DNA from: Nematostella vectensis
Taxonomy: Eukaryota > Cnidaria > Anthozoa > Actiniaria > Edwardsiidae
Assembly (NCBI RefSeq): GCF_932526225.1
Contig: NC_064048.1
Location: 6,802,627 to 6,866,626 of the forward strand
Direction of reading: 5' to 3'
Length of the DNA: 64,000 nucleotides
Every line of letters starts with the position of its first letter. The stretch's first letter is position 1. Under the pieces are notes generated by a model. It saw nothing but the letters and a program-made list of their open reading frames with translations. It searched no databases and was not told where the DNA came from. Positions 33,044-43,272 of this stretch are shown piece by piece. A program made the position numbers and the translations under genes.

Positions 33044-33696
33044 TCAGCTGTTGCATAACAAGGCTTTGTTCCTGTGGCGGCACGAAGACACTAGCTCGTT
33101 ACGCTTGTTTAAAGTTGGTAGCTTGGGTTGGCGGATAATGATAAGTTTTTCTTTGAGGCAGAGATTACATCTTTTGCTAGAGCTGTTGTAGGTGGAGTGA
33201 GATGACAGGATTTTCCATGAAATAAAGTGTTCTATGTCGTTGTCTTTAAGGCTCCATATGTACTTGCTTAGTTCGGTCGAGTTTCTGTGTTTAGCATGTC
33301 GGAATGAGGCGGTGTGGTTTCTATATCTTGTCTTGAATTCGTTCTCGGTTAGTCCTACGTAGGTTTCGGAGGTGTTGTTGTCCTTTCTTGTTACAGTGGC
33401 TTGGTAGATAACAGATGATTGGAGGCAGTTTCCGTCAAGGGGGCACGCGTTCTTTTTTCTGCAGTTGCATGTTTTGTTATTGGCGGTGGCGAGGGAGGTG
33501 GGGGCGTCTTCGGTTGTTATTGATGAGGCGATTATGCGTTTGTTGTGGCTGTCAATTATCTGCTTGGTGTTGCTCATGCAGCTATAACTGATTTTGATTG
33601 TGTTCCGGTTGAAGATTTTTCTGAGTTTGTGGTCTTTAGGGAAGGGCTTGTCTATGAGTGAGAGGAATCTGTGGCCGATGTTGGTGCTTGTGTTCT
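33044..33696 (-). pseudogene. Penelope-like element C-terminus with GIY-YIG nuclease
   Basis: The minus strand encodes the thumb-to-endonuclease part of a Penelope-like protein: [27 protein letters not shown], the Cys-rich linker CNCRKKNACPLDGNC, then the GIY-YIG domain with [28 protein letters not shown] and a closing CNLCLKEKL. It is uninterrupted to its stop at 33044 but lacks the RT. Upstream (33697-33868) the frame enters the reverse complement of pLTR/hammerhead sequence, so the first 58 codons of the open frame are not part of the protein. About 80 percent similar to the copy at 34600-35829. Confidence 0.85.
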
Positions 33697-33714
33697 TGCT
33701 TCTTGCCTGGGCAA

Positions 33715-33733
33715 GAAACAGGCTTGTAGAGAT
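33715..33733 (+). ncRNA. Remnant 3' half of a hammerhead
   Basis: GAAACA-GGCT-TGT-A-GAGAT is the second half of the HHR-2 sequence, but the CTGATGA core and stem II are missing; GCCTGGGCAA stands in their place. It marks a rearrangement junction at the head of the GIY-YIG fragment and cannot fold as a hammerhead. Confidence 0.6.
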
Positions 33734-34188
33734 GAAATGGTAGTTCGCGTGTTTTTTTTTTCTACAAACCGAGATATATATATATAGAATCAAAAAGCCC
33801 AAACTGTCGCGATCTCGTACCAGAACAATGAATACAATACACCAAAAACTGGAATTCGACTCTGCCAAATTTTCGTCTTTAATAAGACGAAAAGAAACGC
33901 ACGTTATTACATAAGTTTATTTATATAATTTTGAGGAAAAATGCAAATACCGATAAATGGCAAGTTTTCATAACCCAACAAAGGACGATGGTAGTGCACT
34001 TATAAGGTTCAAAAACTTGCAAAGCACCATGCTTGATTTTGCCCCTTATTTACCACCAACCTTATCGCACACCCCCTACCCCACCCCCCCATTGTGTCAT
34101 GCCTGCAAAAACAAAGCTCAGTACGTTCTCAGCTGACGAAATCAGGGGCGTAGCCAGAGGGGTTGCCCATGGGGCCCGGGCCCCCCTA

Positions 34189-34388
34189 NNNNNNNNNNNN
34201 NNNNNNNNNNNNNNNNNNNNNNNNNNNNNNNNNNNNNNNNNNNNNNNNNNNNNNNNNNNNNNNNNNNNNNNNNNNNNNNNNNNNNNNNNNNNNNNNNNNN
34301 NNNNNNNNNNNNNNNNNNNNNNNNNNNNNNNNNNNNNNNNNNNNNNNNNNNNNNNNNNNNNNNNNNNNNNNNNNNNNNNNNNNNNNNN
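34189..34388. other. Assembly gap (200 N)
   Basis: Exactly 200 unknown bases. The left edge is a CAGGGGCGTAGCCAG element end; the right edge is the inverted copy of a Penelope-like RT segment. Confidence 1.
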
Positions 34389-34894
34389 TACGTTTTAGGT
34401 CGAGGGTGACGTCTAGGAAAATTGACCAACTTGTTTGTTTGCCTCAATGGTGATTCGGAGTCCGTTGTTGTTGAAGATGCGGCATAGTTCCTTTTTTAGG
34501 TTTTCGGTGGCTCTGGGTGTGGCGTTGGTGATGGCTAGTCCGTCGTCGCGGTAGAGTCCTACGTTCATATTGAGGTCCTGAAGTTGGGAGAGAAGGAAGT
34601 TGCCTACAAGTTCACAGGTTTCTGCGCCATCGAAGCTCCCCATCGTAACATTCGATGGCGCAGAAACCTGTGAACTTGTAGGCAACTTCCTTCTCTCCCA
34701 ACTTCAGGACCTCAATATGAACGTAGGACTCTACCGCGACGACGGACTAGCCATCACCAACGCCACACCCAGAGCCACCGAAAACCTAAAAAAGGAACTA
34801 TGCCGCATCTTCAACAACAACGGACTCCGAATCACCATTGAGGCAAACAAACAAGTTGTCAATTTCCTAGACGTCACCCTCGACCTAAAACGTA
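34389..34894. repeat. Head-to-head inverted repeat of RT sequence beside the gap
   Basis: The left arm 34389-34634 is the reverse complement of 34651-34894, with a 16-bp spacer. A two-base excess near 34420-34430 of the left arm shifts its frame. The left arm, on the minus strand, repeats the same RT codons ([33 protein letters not shown]). It ends exactly at the N gap, so a fold-back sequencing or assembly artefact is possible. Confidence 0.9.
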
Positions 34895-35829
34895 ATGCAC
34901 ACCAGCCTTATACAAAGCCGAACTCCTCGCTACAATATGTCCACCGTGAGAGCAACCACCCGCCCTCCATCACCAAGAACATCCCTGCTGGTATCAACAG
35001 ACGCCTATCTGCCCTATCTTCAGACCAAGCCTCCTTTGACCAGACCGCGCCGCCTTACCAGAAAGCACTCGACGATAGCGGATACAACTACACGCTACGC
35101 TACGACCCCAACACCGTAACCAACCGAAAAACCCGCAAACGCAACAACATCCTATGGTACAACCCGCCCTTCAGCAAGAACACCAGCACCAACATCGGCC
35201 ACAGATTCCTCACCCTGATAGACAAGCACTTCCCGAAAGACAACCACCTCCGTAAAATCTTCAACAGAAACACCATCAAAATCAGTTACAGCTGCATGAA
35301 CAACACCAAACAGATCATCGACAACCACAACAAGCGCATCATCACCGCATCGTCGGCCACCGAGATCGCCAACTCCGCCCCTACCACTACCAACAACAAG
35401 ACATGCAACTGCCGACAGAAAGACACCTGCCCTCTAGACGGAAACTGCCTACAGACATCTGTTATCTACCAAGCTACCGTAACTCGAAAAGACAACAACA
35501 CCTCGGAAACATACGTCGGGCTCACTGAAAACAGCTTCAAGACCAGGTACAGAAACCACACCGCATCATTCCGACACGCCAAACACAGAAACTCCACCGA
35601 ACTCAGCAAACACGTCTGGACTCTCAAGGACAACATGATTGAGTATTTTATTTCATGGCGCATTCTTTCTTCCCACTCCGCCTACAACAGTACCACTAAG
35701 CGTTGCAACCTCTGCCTCAAGGAAAAGCTGACGATCATCTGCCAACCCAAACTATCAACTCTAAATAAACGCAATGAACTCGTGTCCTCGTGCCGCCACA
35801 GAAACAAAGCCCTGCTACGAAACAATTAG
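34600..35829 (+). CDS. Penelope-like element protein, 5'-truncated RT plus GIY-YIG
   Basis: An open frame of 409 codons. The first methionines come from inverted-repeat sequence; element homology starts at about [20 protein letters not shown]. It contains the RT catalytic motif as YRDD (GLYRDDGLA), then [19 protein letters not shown], a thumb/linker region, the Cys-rich linker [15 protein letters not shown] and the GIY-YIG endonuclease ([28 protein letters not shown]) ending CNLCLKEKL...[11 protein letters not shown]. Penelope-like retroelements combine just these two domains and integrate by target-primed reverse transcription. The N-terminal half of the RT is missing, so this copy is not autonomous. 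A hammerhead follows 180 bp after the stop. Confidence 0.88.
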   Translation: MPTSSQVSAPSKLPIVTFDGAETCELVGNFLLSQLQDLNMNVGLYRDDGLAITNATPRATENLKKELCRIFNNNGLRITIEANKQVVNFLDVTLDLKRNAHQPYTKPNSSLQYVHRESNHPPSITKNIPAGINRRLSALSSDQASFDQTAPPYQKALDDSGYNYTLRYDPNTVTNRKTRKRNNILWYNPPFSKNTSTNIGHRFLTLIDKHFPKDNHLRKIFNRNTIKISYSCMNNTKQIIDNHNKRIITASSATEIANSAPTTTNNKTCNCRQKDTCPLDGNCLQTSVIYQATVTRKDNNTSETYVGLTENSFKTRYRNHTASFRHAKHRNSTELSKHVWTLKDNMIEYFISWRILSSHSAYNSTTKRCNLCLKEKLTIICQPKLSTLNKRNELVSSCRHRNKALLRNN

Positions 35830-36008
35830 AACTGTTAATCCCGTCACCGTTAAATTTTCGCGCTATCAATTTTTCACACGTTCCGCCCTGCATATTTATG
35901 TAACTCGCTATTGTTCCCCTTGCCGCCTTAGCTAAAACTATCAGTCTATTATTATGTAAATTTCAATGTTAATAGTATATATACGATGGTAGGAATATTC
36001 TCATTAAA

Positions 36009-36049
36009 TCCCCTGATGAGTGGGCAACCACGAAACAGACCTGTAGGGA
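36009..36049 (+). ncRNA. Hammerhead ribozyme, type I (HHR-3), 3' of the element ORF
   Basis: Stem I TCCC, core CTGATGA, stem II GTGG-GCAA-CCAC, core GAA, stem III ACA-GACC-TGT, cleavage base A at 36045, stem I GGGA. The core is complete and helices pair; stem I has covarying changes relative to HHR-1/2 (TCCC/GGGA against ATCTC/GAGAT). It is in the same orientation as, and 180 bp downstream of, the ORF at 34600-35829. Confidence 0.85.
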
Positions 36050-36139
36050 AACCTATGTAGTTTGTATTTTTCTCAAACCAACACTATACACCGCTCTACT
36101 TTCGAGTATTGAGCACTTTCTATGAAAGCCTTCAACCAT

Positions 36140-36143
<4 letters not shown>

Positions 36144-36216
<73 letters not shown>
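36144..36216. repeat. (TA)n microsatellite
   Basis: About 70 bp of TA dinucleotides just upstream of another Penelope-like fragment. The same arrangement of (TA)n next to element sequence occurs at 32236-32375. Confidence 0.98.
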
Positions 36217-36218
<2 letters not shown>

Positions 36219-36745
36219 AACTAAAAGACAGCGACCGCATAAAAAATGAACCGAAGCTTCTAGTCGCCGCCGACAAATCTACCAACTTCTAAAAACTAGA
36301 ACCGTCAGCCTACAAGAATCTCCTAGAAAAAGACATAACAAGATCCTACAAGAAAGCTCCACCCGAGATGAAGAAAAAAACATCATAACCCACGCCAAGA
36401 GCTCTCTAGTTCACAACCAAACACCCTGGCACAAAAAAGGCAACTCGACATTCGACGTGGCAATGGGAAGCTACGACGGCGCTGAAACATGCGAACTTGT
36501 AGGCAACTTCCTCCTCTCCCAACTCCAAGACCTTAACATCAACGTAGGACTCTACCGCGACGACGGACTAGCCATCACAAGCGCCACACCTAAAAATACA
36601 GAAAATATCAAGAAAGAACTATGCCGCATCTTCAACGACAACGGACTGCGAATCACCATAGAAGCCAACAAGCGAGTAGTCAACTTCCTAGACGTCACAT
36701 TCAACCTGAACCGCAACACCTATTTTTATGTTAATTTTATACATT
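36217..36745 (+). pseudogene. Penelope-like element fragment with internal deletion
   Basis: Starts with the region N-terminal to the RT ([12 protein letters not shown], stop, [16 protein letters not shown]), then jumps, after a deletion of the RT core, to [49 protein letters not shown] and [16 protein letters not shown]. At 36720 it runs into pLTR sequence. It has stops and a large deletion, so it is dead. Confidence 0.8.
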
Positions 36746-36784
36746 GATAGTATATAAGTGATGATAGTAATATATTCTTAATAA

Positions 36785-36826
36785 ATCTCCTGATGAGTGG
36801 AAAACCACGAAACAGGCTTCTAGCAG
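36785..36826 (+). ncRNA. Degenerate hammerhead (HHR-4)
   Basis: ATCTC, CTGATGA, stem II GTGG-AAAA-CCAC and GAA are kept, but stem III (ACA/TCT) has a mismatch and the 3' stem I strand (GCAGC) no longer pairs. It is probably inactive, cut off by a junction with unrelated sequence at about 36820. Confidence 0.65.
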
Positions 36827-36849
36827 CCAATAATACAGTAGATGTATGA

Positions 36850-36939
36850 GACATTATCTAAAATACAGGGGAAAATGCCTTGAAAGTCCCTTTTGGGCCC
36901 CCTCCTGTTTAAAATCCTGGCTACGCCGCTGGAAATAGC
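36850..36939. mobile_element. Terminal fragment with CTGGCTACGCCGCTGG end
   Basis: The end CTGGCTACGCCGCTGG is close to the reverse complement of CAGGGGCGTAGCCAG at 34143-34157, and both have C/G-rich sequence just inside (GGGCCCCCTCC here, GGGCCCGGGCCCCCC there). The two may be the termini of one element that received the Penelope-like sequence, or two separate MITEs. Confidence 0.4.
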
Positions 36940-39565
36940 CGATGCTTTTTCGCAATTGGTGTTTCGCTAGGATTACAAAATGGAGGCAAACAAAGTTTTC
37001 AAATCATCAAAACAAAATGAGAAATATATACTAAAACATATAGTTTAGCTTATAGGTTTTAAAGTGATTCATTTATTATGTGCAATTTCTAGAGGAAAGG
37101 ATTTTGCTCTTTTAAAGAACATGAATTCTTTGAGTGCAAATGCATGCATTTGAAATGATTATTAATTGAACTGCATGCTATACAGACGCCACGGAGACTA
37201 TAAATGTTATTAGGAAAATATAAAGGTTAACTTTATTAAAAAAGACAAAAATTGGTGGACTTAGTGTATGTAGAAGTATGCGGTGCTGTGTGCTGTAAAT
37301 TGATATCGGTGAAGCTTCGAGAAAGTCGTAGCCTGTGTTAAAATTTTATTCAAAAAAGAGTTACTCGATAATAATAGAATGCTCCGCCCCTCTAAACTGC
37401 TGTGTACAAGAATATAAAATCCAGAGCTTTTACAAGGATAAGGAAAACCTCAAATAACAAAAGCATGAGATAGAATCTTTTCATATTAGCAGGGAGTCTA
37501 CACAGATGATTGTTTTCTTCGTTGTTTTGAATGCTTGAGGCGATTTACAAGGAAATTTGATCACGCTATGCAAGAAAAACAAAAAGCCCACATATATGAT
37601 AAGGATTAGCTGGCTTCTGGGTCTCAGAACTTACATCTAAAGTTGAGGGAAGGCCAGGGAACTTTGCTATGTGTGGCCTAAATCATTAACAAATTTAGCA
37701 AAGTGCAAAGAAAAAGAAGCCGATCATTTGACAAACAGGAAACATCTAGATGTTTTGAAGCTTTTTAGTCATTGTGGAGATAAGGTAAGGTGTAATATTG
37801 TTGTTAAGTGAAGAAATTATATTCAATTTAGTGGCGCTGATATCTTTTACATTTGATGCTAAATGCGGTGAATTTTCACGATGTTAAAAAGGTCGGCTAA
37901 TAAAGCGCCCTTACCGCACAGCAAAAATGATAAGTAGCTATCTCAAAGGGACTCCCTGCTCCAAACATCTTTTCCTAGCTCAAAACAAATTCTTTGAACA
38001 CCCCGGTAAGTTTCATAGTAAGACCAATTCCTAAATGTCATAGATACCAAAAGTATGCATGTCAGTTGATGTTACCTAGTGTTTATTTTTATCTTTATTA
38101 AGCTTGTATTCCGGTGACAGCCGTTTGTTATTTTAGCATTGAAAGTTTGATTATTTTCCGTTGTTTCCCTTCTTAGCTCTTAAAGCCATCGTTTCCATTG
38201 CAAACGTTTTAATACAAAGCGTTTGTTTTGAAAACATTTGCAATCTAGTTATGTAGTGACTTCTCTGTCATTTCCGTATTACGGACATTCCAAATGATCT
38301 ATTTACTATAAATCATGGTTATTTCTTATCTCTACCGTAAGCTCCAGAGCTCTAAAAACAAGAAGTAAACAAAACAGCTACGTTTCGAGTTGAAAAAAAT
38401 TAAAAATAAAATAATAACGTTGAAATTTTTCGCGTCAGTTGTTCCGCGCATTTTCAGTTTTACCTACTCGTTTAATGATAAAGAGTGATATGTTTTTGGA
38501 TAAAGGAGGAGTATTTTATTTCCGCAGTATGGCGGTTTCTCTTGACTGCGCGGTTTGCGGTTATTAACTTATCTTGACGGTTTTGGGTTTTGTTTTTCTG
38601 TGCGGTTTTCGCATCCCCCTTACGCCCCCCTCATTGAAGCTGTTTATAGAGGCTGATACAGATGGATGACAGGCGGTAAACAGAGATTTGGGCTAAAGGG
38701 GGGGGGGGGGGGGGGGGTGCGCAGTCATAGGTCTCATACGAAAAGCATATCAATCAATGGCTGCCGTTTTTCTAAATGGTTTGAAAGATTCTGGTGCGAG
38801 CGCGCGGGAGACCTGTGATATTTTTAAACGTCAGGGACTAGGCTCCATATCCAAGATGGCTGCCAGAAAAATCGTAGTAAACACGAATCCTTGCAAGTTT
38901 ACGTGGAAATTCTCGACTTGCAAAGCTCCAGAGCGATAAAAAGCGGAAAGATGATTGAAGCGGACTCCCAAATATGGTATGTTATGCCTAATAAGGAAAT
39001 AACCGAGCGATATCAAACATTTTCCCCACATATAGTGTCCTTCGTATGTATTGCCTTATATGGGCATTGATGCCCATATTTAGAAGAAGTTTTCCCGCTC
39101 CCGGATCTCCAGAAAACATGGTAAAAAAAGCTGATTTCTGACAATTTGAGACTTGCGGTCAAAATTTGTTAGAAAAACTTGATCGCTTGATCAAATCTTT
39201 TTCTCACTGATCTTGAAAAGCCCTTAGACCCAGGCCTCCAAGAGGTCGGCCGAGTGGGTATGAAGGTCACCCAAATATTGATATGAGCTAGAAAAACGAC
39301 AGTTTTTAAAACAAAATTGACTGATATGCATAGTATTTGAAGAAATGACCCACTTTTTGGCCGCCGAGGGGGGGGGGGGGGGGGGATGGGTGGGGGTGCG
39401 CGCACCACCCCGTGTACGCGCCTGGATGAGGCGAGGGAAAGGCCTACGCTACTGAAATTATAGATGAAATATATATGCCCCTAGCTTTGAGGGTCTCGCT
39501 TTGAGGGAAGGACCAATAGAAAAGTGAAGGGGGGGAGGGTAAGGGACAAAACAAGTTCATACACA
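36940..39565. other. Stretch without recognised gene
   Basis: AT-rich sequence with only short ORFs. A G run occurs at about 38698-38717 and another at 39370-39385; the latter sits next to ACCCCGTGTACGCGCCTGG, an element-end-like motif that recurs at 47955 and 58135. Confidence 0.5.
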
Positions 39566-39830
39566 TATGAAGAAAACGTTGTCGTCTTAGGAGTCTGGTA
39601 CCGAGCAATTTTAGTTGCTTTTCAGAGGCTTTCTTCATTGACTAAAGATGGTCACAGTCACAGTTTGAATACAATTCATAAAGTTTGCGAAGCAGCAGCG
39701 GTACGGCAGCCTTATAAATTAAAAGGATCATGGAGGTATTCCAAGTAAGGAATATATTAGTTTTGCCTTATATGGAAGTGACCGCGTCTGGGAAAACAAC
39801 AAGTTTTCGCAACATTTTCTTGATATGCGG
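39566..39830 (-). mobile_element. MITE family CATATCAAGAAAA (R-M), copy 3
   Basis: Reverse-oriented copy: CATATGAAGAAAACGTTGTC at the left and TTTTCTTGATATG at the right, with GATGGTCACAGTCACAG and GCGGTACGGCAGCC inside. The complete inverted termini are seen on both sides. Confidence 0.8.
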
Positions 39831-41892
39831 TAAAGAAAATAAGAAAAAAAAAAAAAACGATTCAACAGTTGTCAACCCTTCCTCCCTAATTTTCGGTTAT
39901 TTTATACTCGGCTATAACTCGAACTCAACTTTTTCGAATTCCCCGCTAACTTGGCTGTTTTTTGTTTCCCTTATGGCCTAATTCAACCCATGATAACTCA
40001 TACTTTGCTCCCTTGACTTGTCAACAAATCAAGGAAATGGTTTCTGTATTACTTTGAACCCCTCGACCCCCCCCCCCCCCCCCCTCCGGCTACAGGCCTG
40101 GAAACTTTGCTCGTCAAACGATCCGTAGTCCAGTATTTAAAGTACACTAATGACCTCTTCGCAAACAGGACAATCTACAGTCCGAGTTTTGAATTTTTCC
40201 TAAGTGTCTGTTAAAGTGATTACGGAATAATTTCATGGTATCTAAAATGCTGCTTATATTGACAACGATCTTCTAAGGTTTGAGGTAGTTTTAGGTCTCT
40301 TGGCTTGGCTTTGACGATTTTAGGGGTGTTCCACTACAGGTCGGCTTTTAGGTAGTACTTTTGTTGTGTAAGGTGAAATATATCCTGCCGCTGTTTATCG
40401 ACCCAGTGGATGATCAAAAATCATTGTTAAATAATATTGCCGAAAAGCGTCTGACGTTGACGGCCGACAAACGCCCGCGGAGCGAAATTCGAAATATTAT
40501 CCATTTCATAGCGCGTGAAAATCGCTATATACTGATTTGGGGAATACTAAATAAAAAACATGCATGTTTTCACGAAGGTAAAAAAAATACATGCAGGTAA
40601 AAAGGAATCTTAAAATGTTTTGTAACCCTTTTTTTCCCCTTTTTTTTGTCATTTTCGACCAAATGTCACCGAGAGACTATTTATCGTATACATTAACAGT
40701 GGCCCTTAATTAACTTCCGAATTCCATGTAGCGAATGTGGCAATAACTGTCTGGTTCTACGACATGTCCTATTGCATACTTTGAAAAAGCCATTTAAATT
40801 AAAACTGAATTAATAGTTACATAAGGCAAAGATAGCTTTGTCCCTGGCAGATAGCAGAGTGATTAGTTTGGTGTAACTAATGCTTCTTTTGTGTTTTTGT
40901 TTTTTTCCATAGAAAACTTGATGTCAAGAAATATTAATGTGTGCAGAGCTTTGATTCGAATTAAGAAAACGCACTTCAACAGGGAGCTGCCAGAAAAAAG
41001 CTTATCTTCGGAGTGAAAACGGTTTAGTAGTCGCAAAGAACATTTAAATGGATTTTATTGATGTCAGCTAAACATAAACGACGGAAGCACGTAATGAAGT
41101 GCTGACGAAACGTTGCAAAGAAAATCTATTTGATATTGGCTACGTAATATAGGCTTCAAATCATCCTAACCCCTTCAAATTATACAAACTGCTGACTTAC
41201 TGGTCAATCGAGTCATGCTTTGTCCAAATAACGTGGTTTTTACCGATAGAACGTGTATCAAGGTACCTGCGAAACTGGAAGGCATTATTGGTGTTGTACT
41301 AAGCGACATTCAAAACAAAATTGATGTTTAAATATTTGCAAAGCGAGCGTCTTAAAACAAGAAAGGTCTTCGTCGTCAAAGTGTCTTGCTTATAGTTGAT
41401 AAAGCAATAACACTCAAGGACTAAGCTATAAACTCCAACTTAAAAGGCACTTCAACTTCAAGAGCTACGAGATTATATGCGAAATAGTGAGAGCATGTTA
41501 TGTTAAGACGAGGACAAGTGGAATAACATTGAAAGCTTTGTGTCTAAAAAGAGGAAATTCCCTGCTCAGTGAATGCTCCGTGACTATGTATTAGCTCCGA
41601 TATTTATGAGCATTTTCAGTACAGACGAGTTTGTCTGGTTTGCAACTTTGACTTGGCGGCAAACAGAGTGTTGAATATAACTAAGCTTTGCCCTAGAATT
41701 TCAATAGACTAATTTCGTGTTAAGGAACTGTAAAATTTAAGATTAAGAAAGAGCGCAATTGTCTGTTCGTAAAAGAACTAATGGACTGAAGAAAACGAGG
41801 ATTTGACAAAACGCCAAAGAGTTCATTTAGCAACTTTGTTCTATCTAACTTCGACAAAGAGAGCTTAAATTACTTATGAACAGCAAGCAGAC
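39831..41892. other. Upstream flank of the GPCR gene, no other gene seen
   Basis: Contains a poly-C run at about 40069-40084 followed by GGCTACAGGCCTGG (element end). The rest is AT-rich. No TATA box or upstream exon could be assigned with confidence to the receptor. Confidence 0.45.
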
Positions 41893-42927
41893 ATGGATAA
41901 AGAAAACATTACCAATCAATCAGAGCCGGTGTTTGTGCACTCTACTTATCAAGCGGCCGAGGATATATTATGGTATGTTCAGATGATTTTTTACACCTGT
42001 ATTGTCGTCGTGGGAGTGACCGGGAATTTTCTTGTTTGTCGTGCAATTTTCTCGCAAGCGAGGAGAAAAACCAACGACATGTTCATACTGAATCTCGCCG
42101 TGACGGATCTTGGGACATGCGCAATAAGTATACCATTTGACATGGCGGAGCAGATATCTAAACATTTCTTGTTTGGAAAATTAATGTGCAGCCTCCTTTA
42201 TCCATTACAGACCATCCTGATGGGGACATCAGTCCTTACTTTACTCGCAGTTAGTATTGAACGATACAAAGCTATTGTAACTCCACTTCAGCCCAAACTT
42301 CGCGGTAAATTAGCGAAGGCAATGCTGATTGGTTCCTGGGTGCTGTCAGTCGCGGTTGTCGCTCCTTATATGGTAGTTCTAAAATACGTAAATAGACAAT
42401 GCATCGAAAGTTGGCCTGTCCCGGCACACGCTAAGACATTTACTTTTGTGCTGTTCGTGGTCCTATACGCCGTTCCCATGGTAATAATTACGTATTGCTA
42501 CGTGCGCGTGTTGAGGAGGATACACCGGGATCGACCAGTTTCATTACTTGTAGCCAGTTCTCTTATGAGTAACATTGCCATCAAACGCCGAGCTCGTCAA
42601 AATCTACGCATGATTAAAATGTTTGTGACCGCTGTCGTGGCCTTTGCACTTTGCTTGCTTCCCAATCACGTGGTATGGCTATGGAATGATTTCGGAGATG
42701 GACACGAGAAGCCGTATTTCGGCATAGTCTTGATTTTCAGTAACACTCTTATCTATACCAATAGCATTGTCAATCCTTTTATCTTTGGGAAATTACAGTG
42801 CGGTTTATGCGGAGGAAGAGAAAGTCAGTTGTTCTCTTTGAGATATCGCTACTCGAGTACGTTTCGGCCCAGGAGCAGGGGACTGTTATTCATCGGGAGA
42901 CAAAACAGAAAAAAGAGCACCGAGTAG
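41893..42927 (+). CDS. Class A (rhodopsin-like) GPCR, neuropeptide-receptor type
   Basis: A single-exon 344-aa seven-transmembrane receptor. The N-terminus has two N-glycosylation sequons (N5, N8). TM1 carries GN (N45), TM2 LAVTD (D72), TM3 starts with C99, paired presumably with C170 in loop 2, and ends in ERY (E123-R124-Y125, a variant of DRY). TM4 has W149, TM5 P195, TM6 CLLPNH (254-259) in place of CWxP, and TM7 NPFIF (294-298) with Phe for the usual Tyr of NPxxY. The short basic tail follows a Cys-containing segment (CGLC). Overall pattern resembles the galanin/allatostatin/NPY-like peptide receptors; the ligand cannot be read from sequence. Intronless receptors are common in anthozoans. 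An AATAAA lies at 43048-43053. Confidence 0.93.
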   Translation: MDKENITNQSEPVFVHSTYQAAEDILWYVQMIFYTCIVVVGVTGNFLVCRAIFSQARRKTNDMFILNLAVTDLGTCAISIPFDMAEQISKHFLFGKLMCSLLYPLQTILMGTSVLTLLAVSIERYKAIVTPLQPKLRGKLAKAMLIGSWVLSVAVVAPYMVVLKYVNRQCIESWPVPAHAKTFTFVLFVVLYAVPMVIITYCYVRVLRRIHRDRPVSLLVASSLMSNIAIKRRARQNLRMIKMFVTAVVAFALCLLPNHVVWLWNDFGDGHEKPYFGIVLIFSNTLIYTNSIVNPFIFGKLQCGLCGGRESQLFSLRYRYSSTFRPRSRGLLFIGRQNRKKSTE

Positions 42928-43093
42928 GATGTGACCAATGGACATCTGTAATGGTGTTACGTCAAAGGGACATGGAAAACCCGCCATTACTTAATCCCAG
43001 TTAGTAGATTGCAGGATACTACTCGCCGATGAACCAATTCGTGGTCCAATAAAAGAAATAATAATATAAAAAGGCCAGACTCATCGCTACCAG

Positions 43094-43272
43094 AATAGGC
43101 CATTCCAGCTATAAGTTTGTGCACGCATTACTATTGAAACCAATATCAACTACCAGAATGCAGCGCGGGCTTTTTTAAGCTTGCACCTATCGAAGCGCGG
43201 GCTGCATGACGGTAGTTAAGATAGGTTCCCATGGTGAGTGCGCGAGCATGCTTATAGCTGGAATGGTCTATT
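43094..43272. mobile_element. Foldback MITE (AATAGGCCATTCCAGC termini)
   Basis: Left AATAGGCCATTCCAGCTATA pairs with right TATAGCTGGAATGGTCTATT; inside, AACTACC and GGTAGTT, GCGCGGGC and its mirror also pair. It lies just past the receptor's AATAAA. No coding sequence. Confidence 0.85.
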
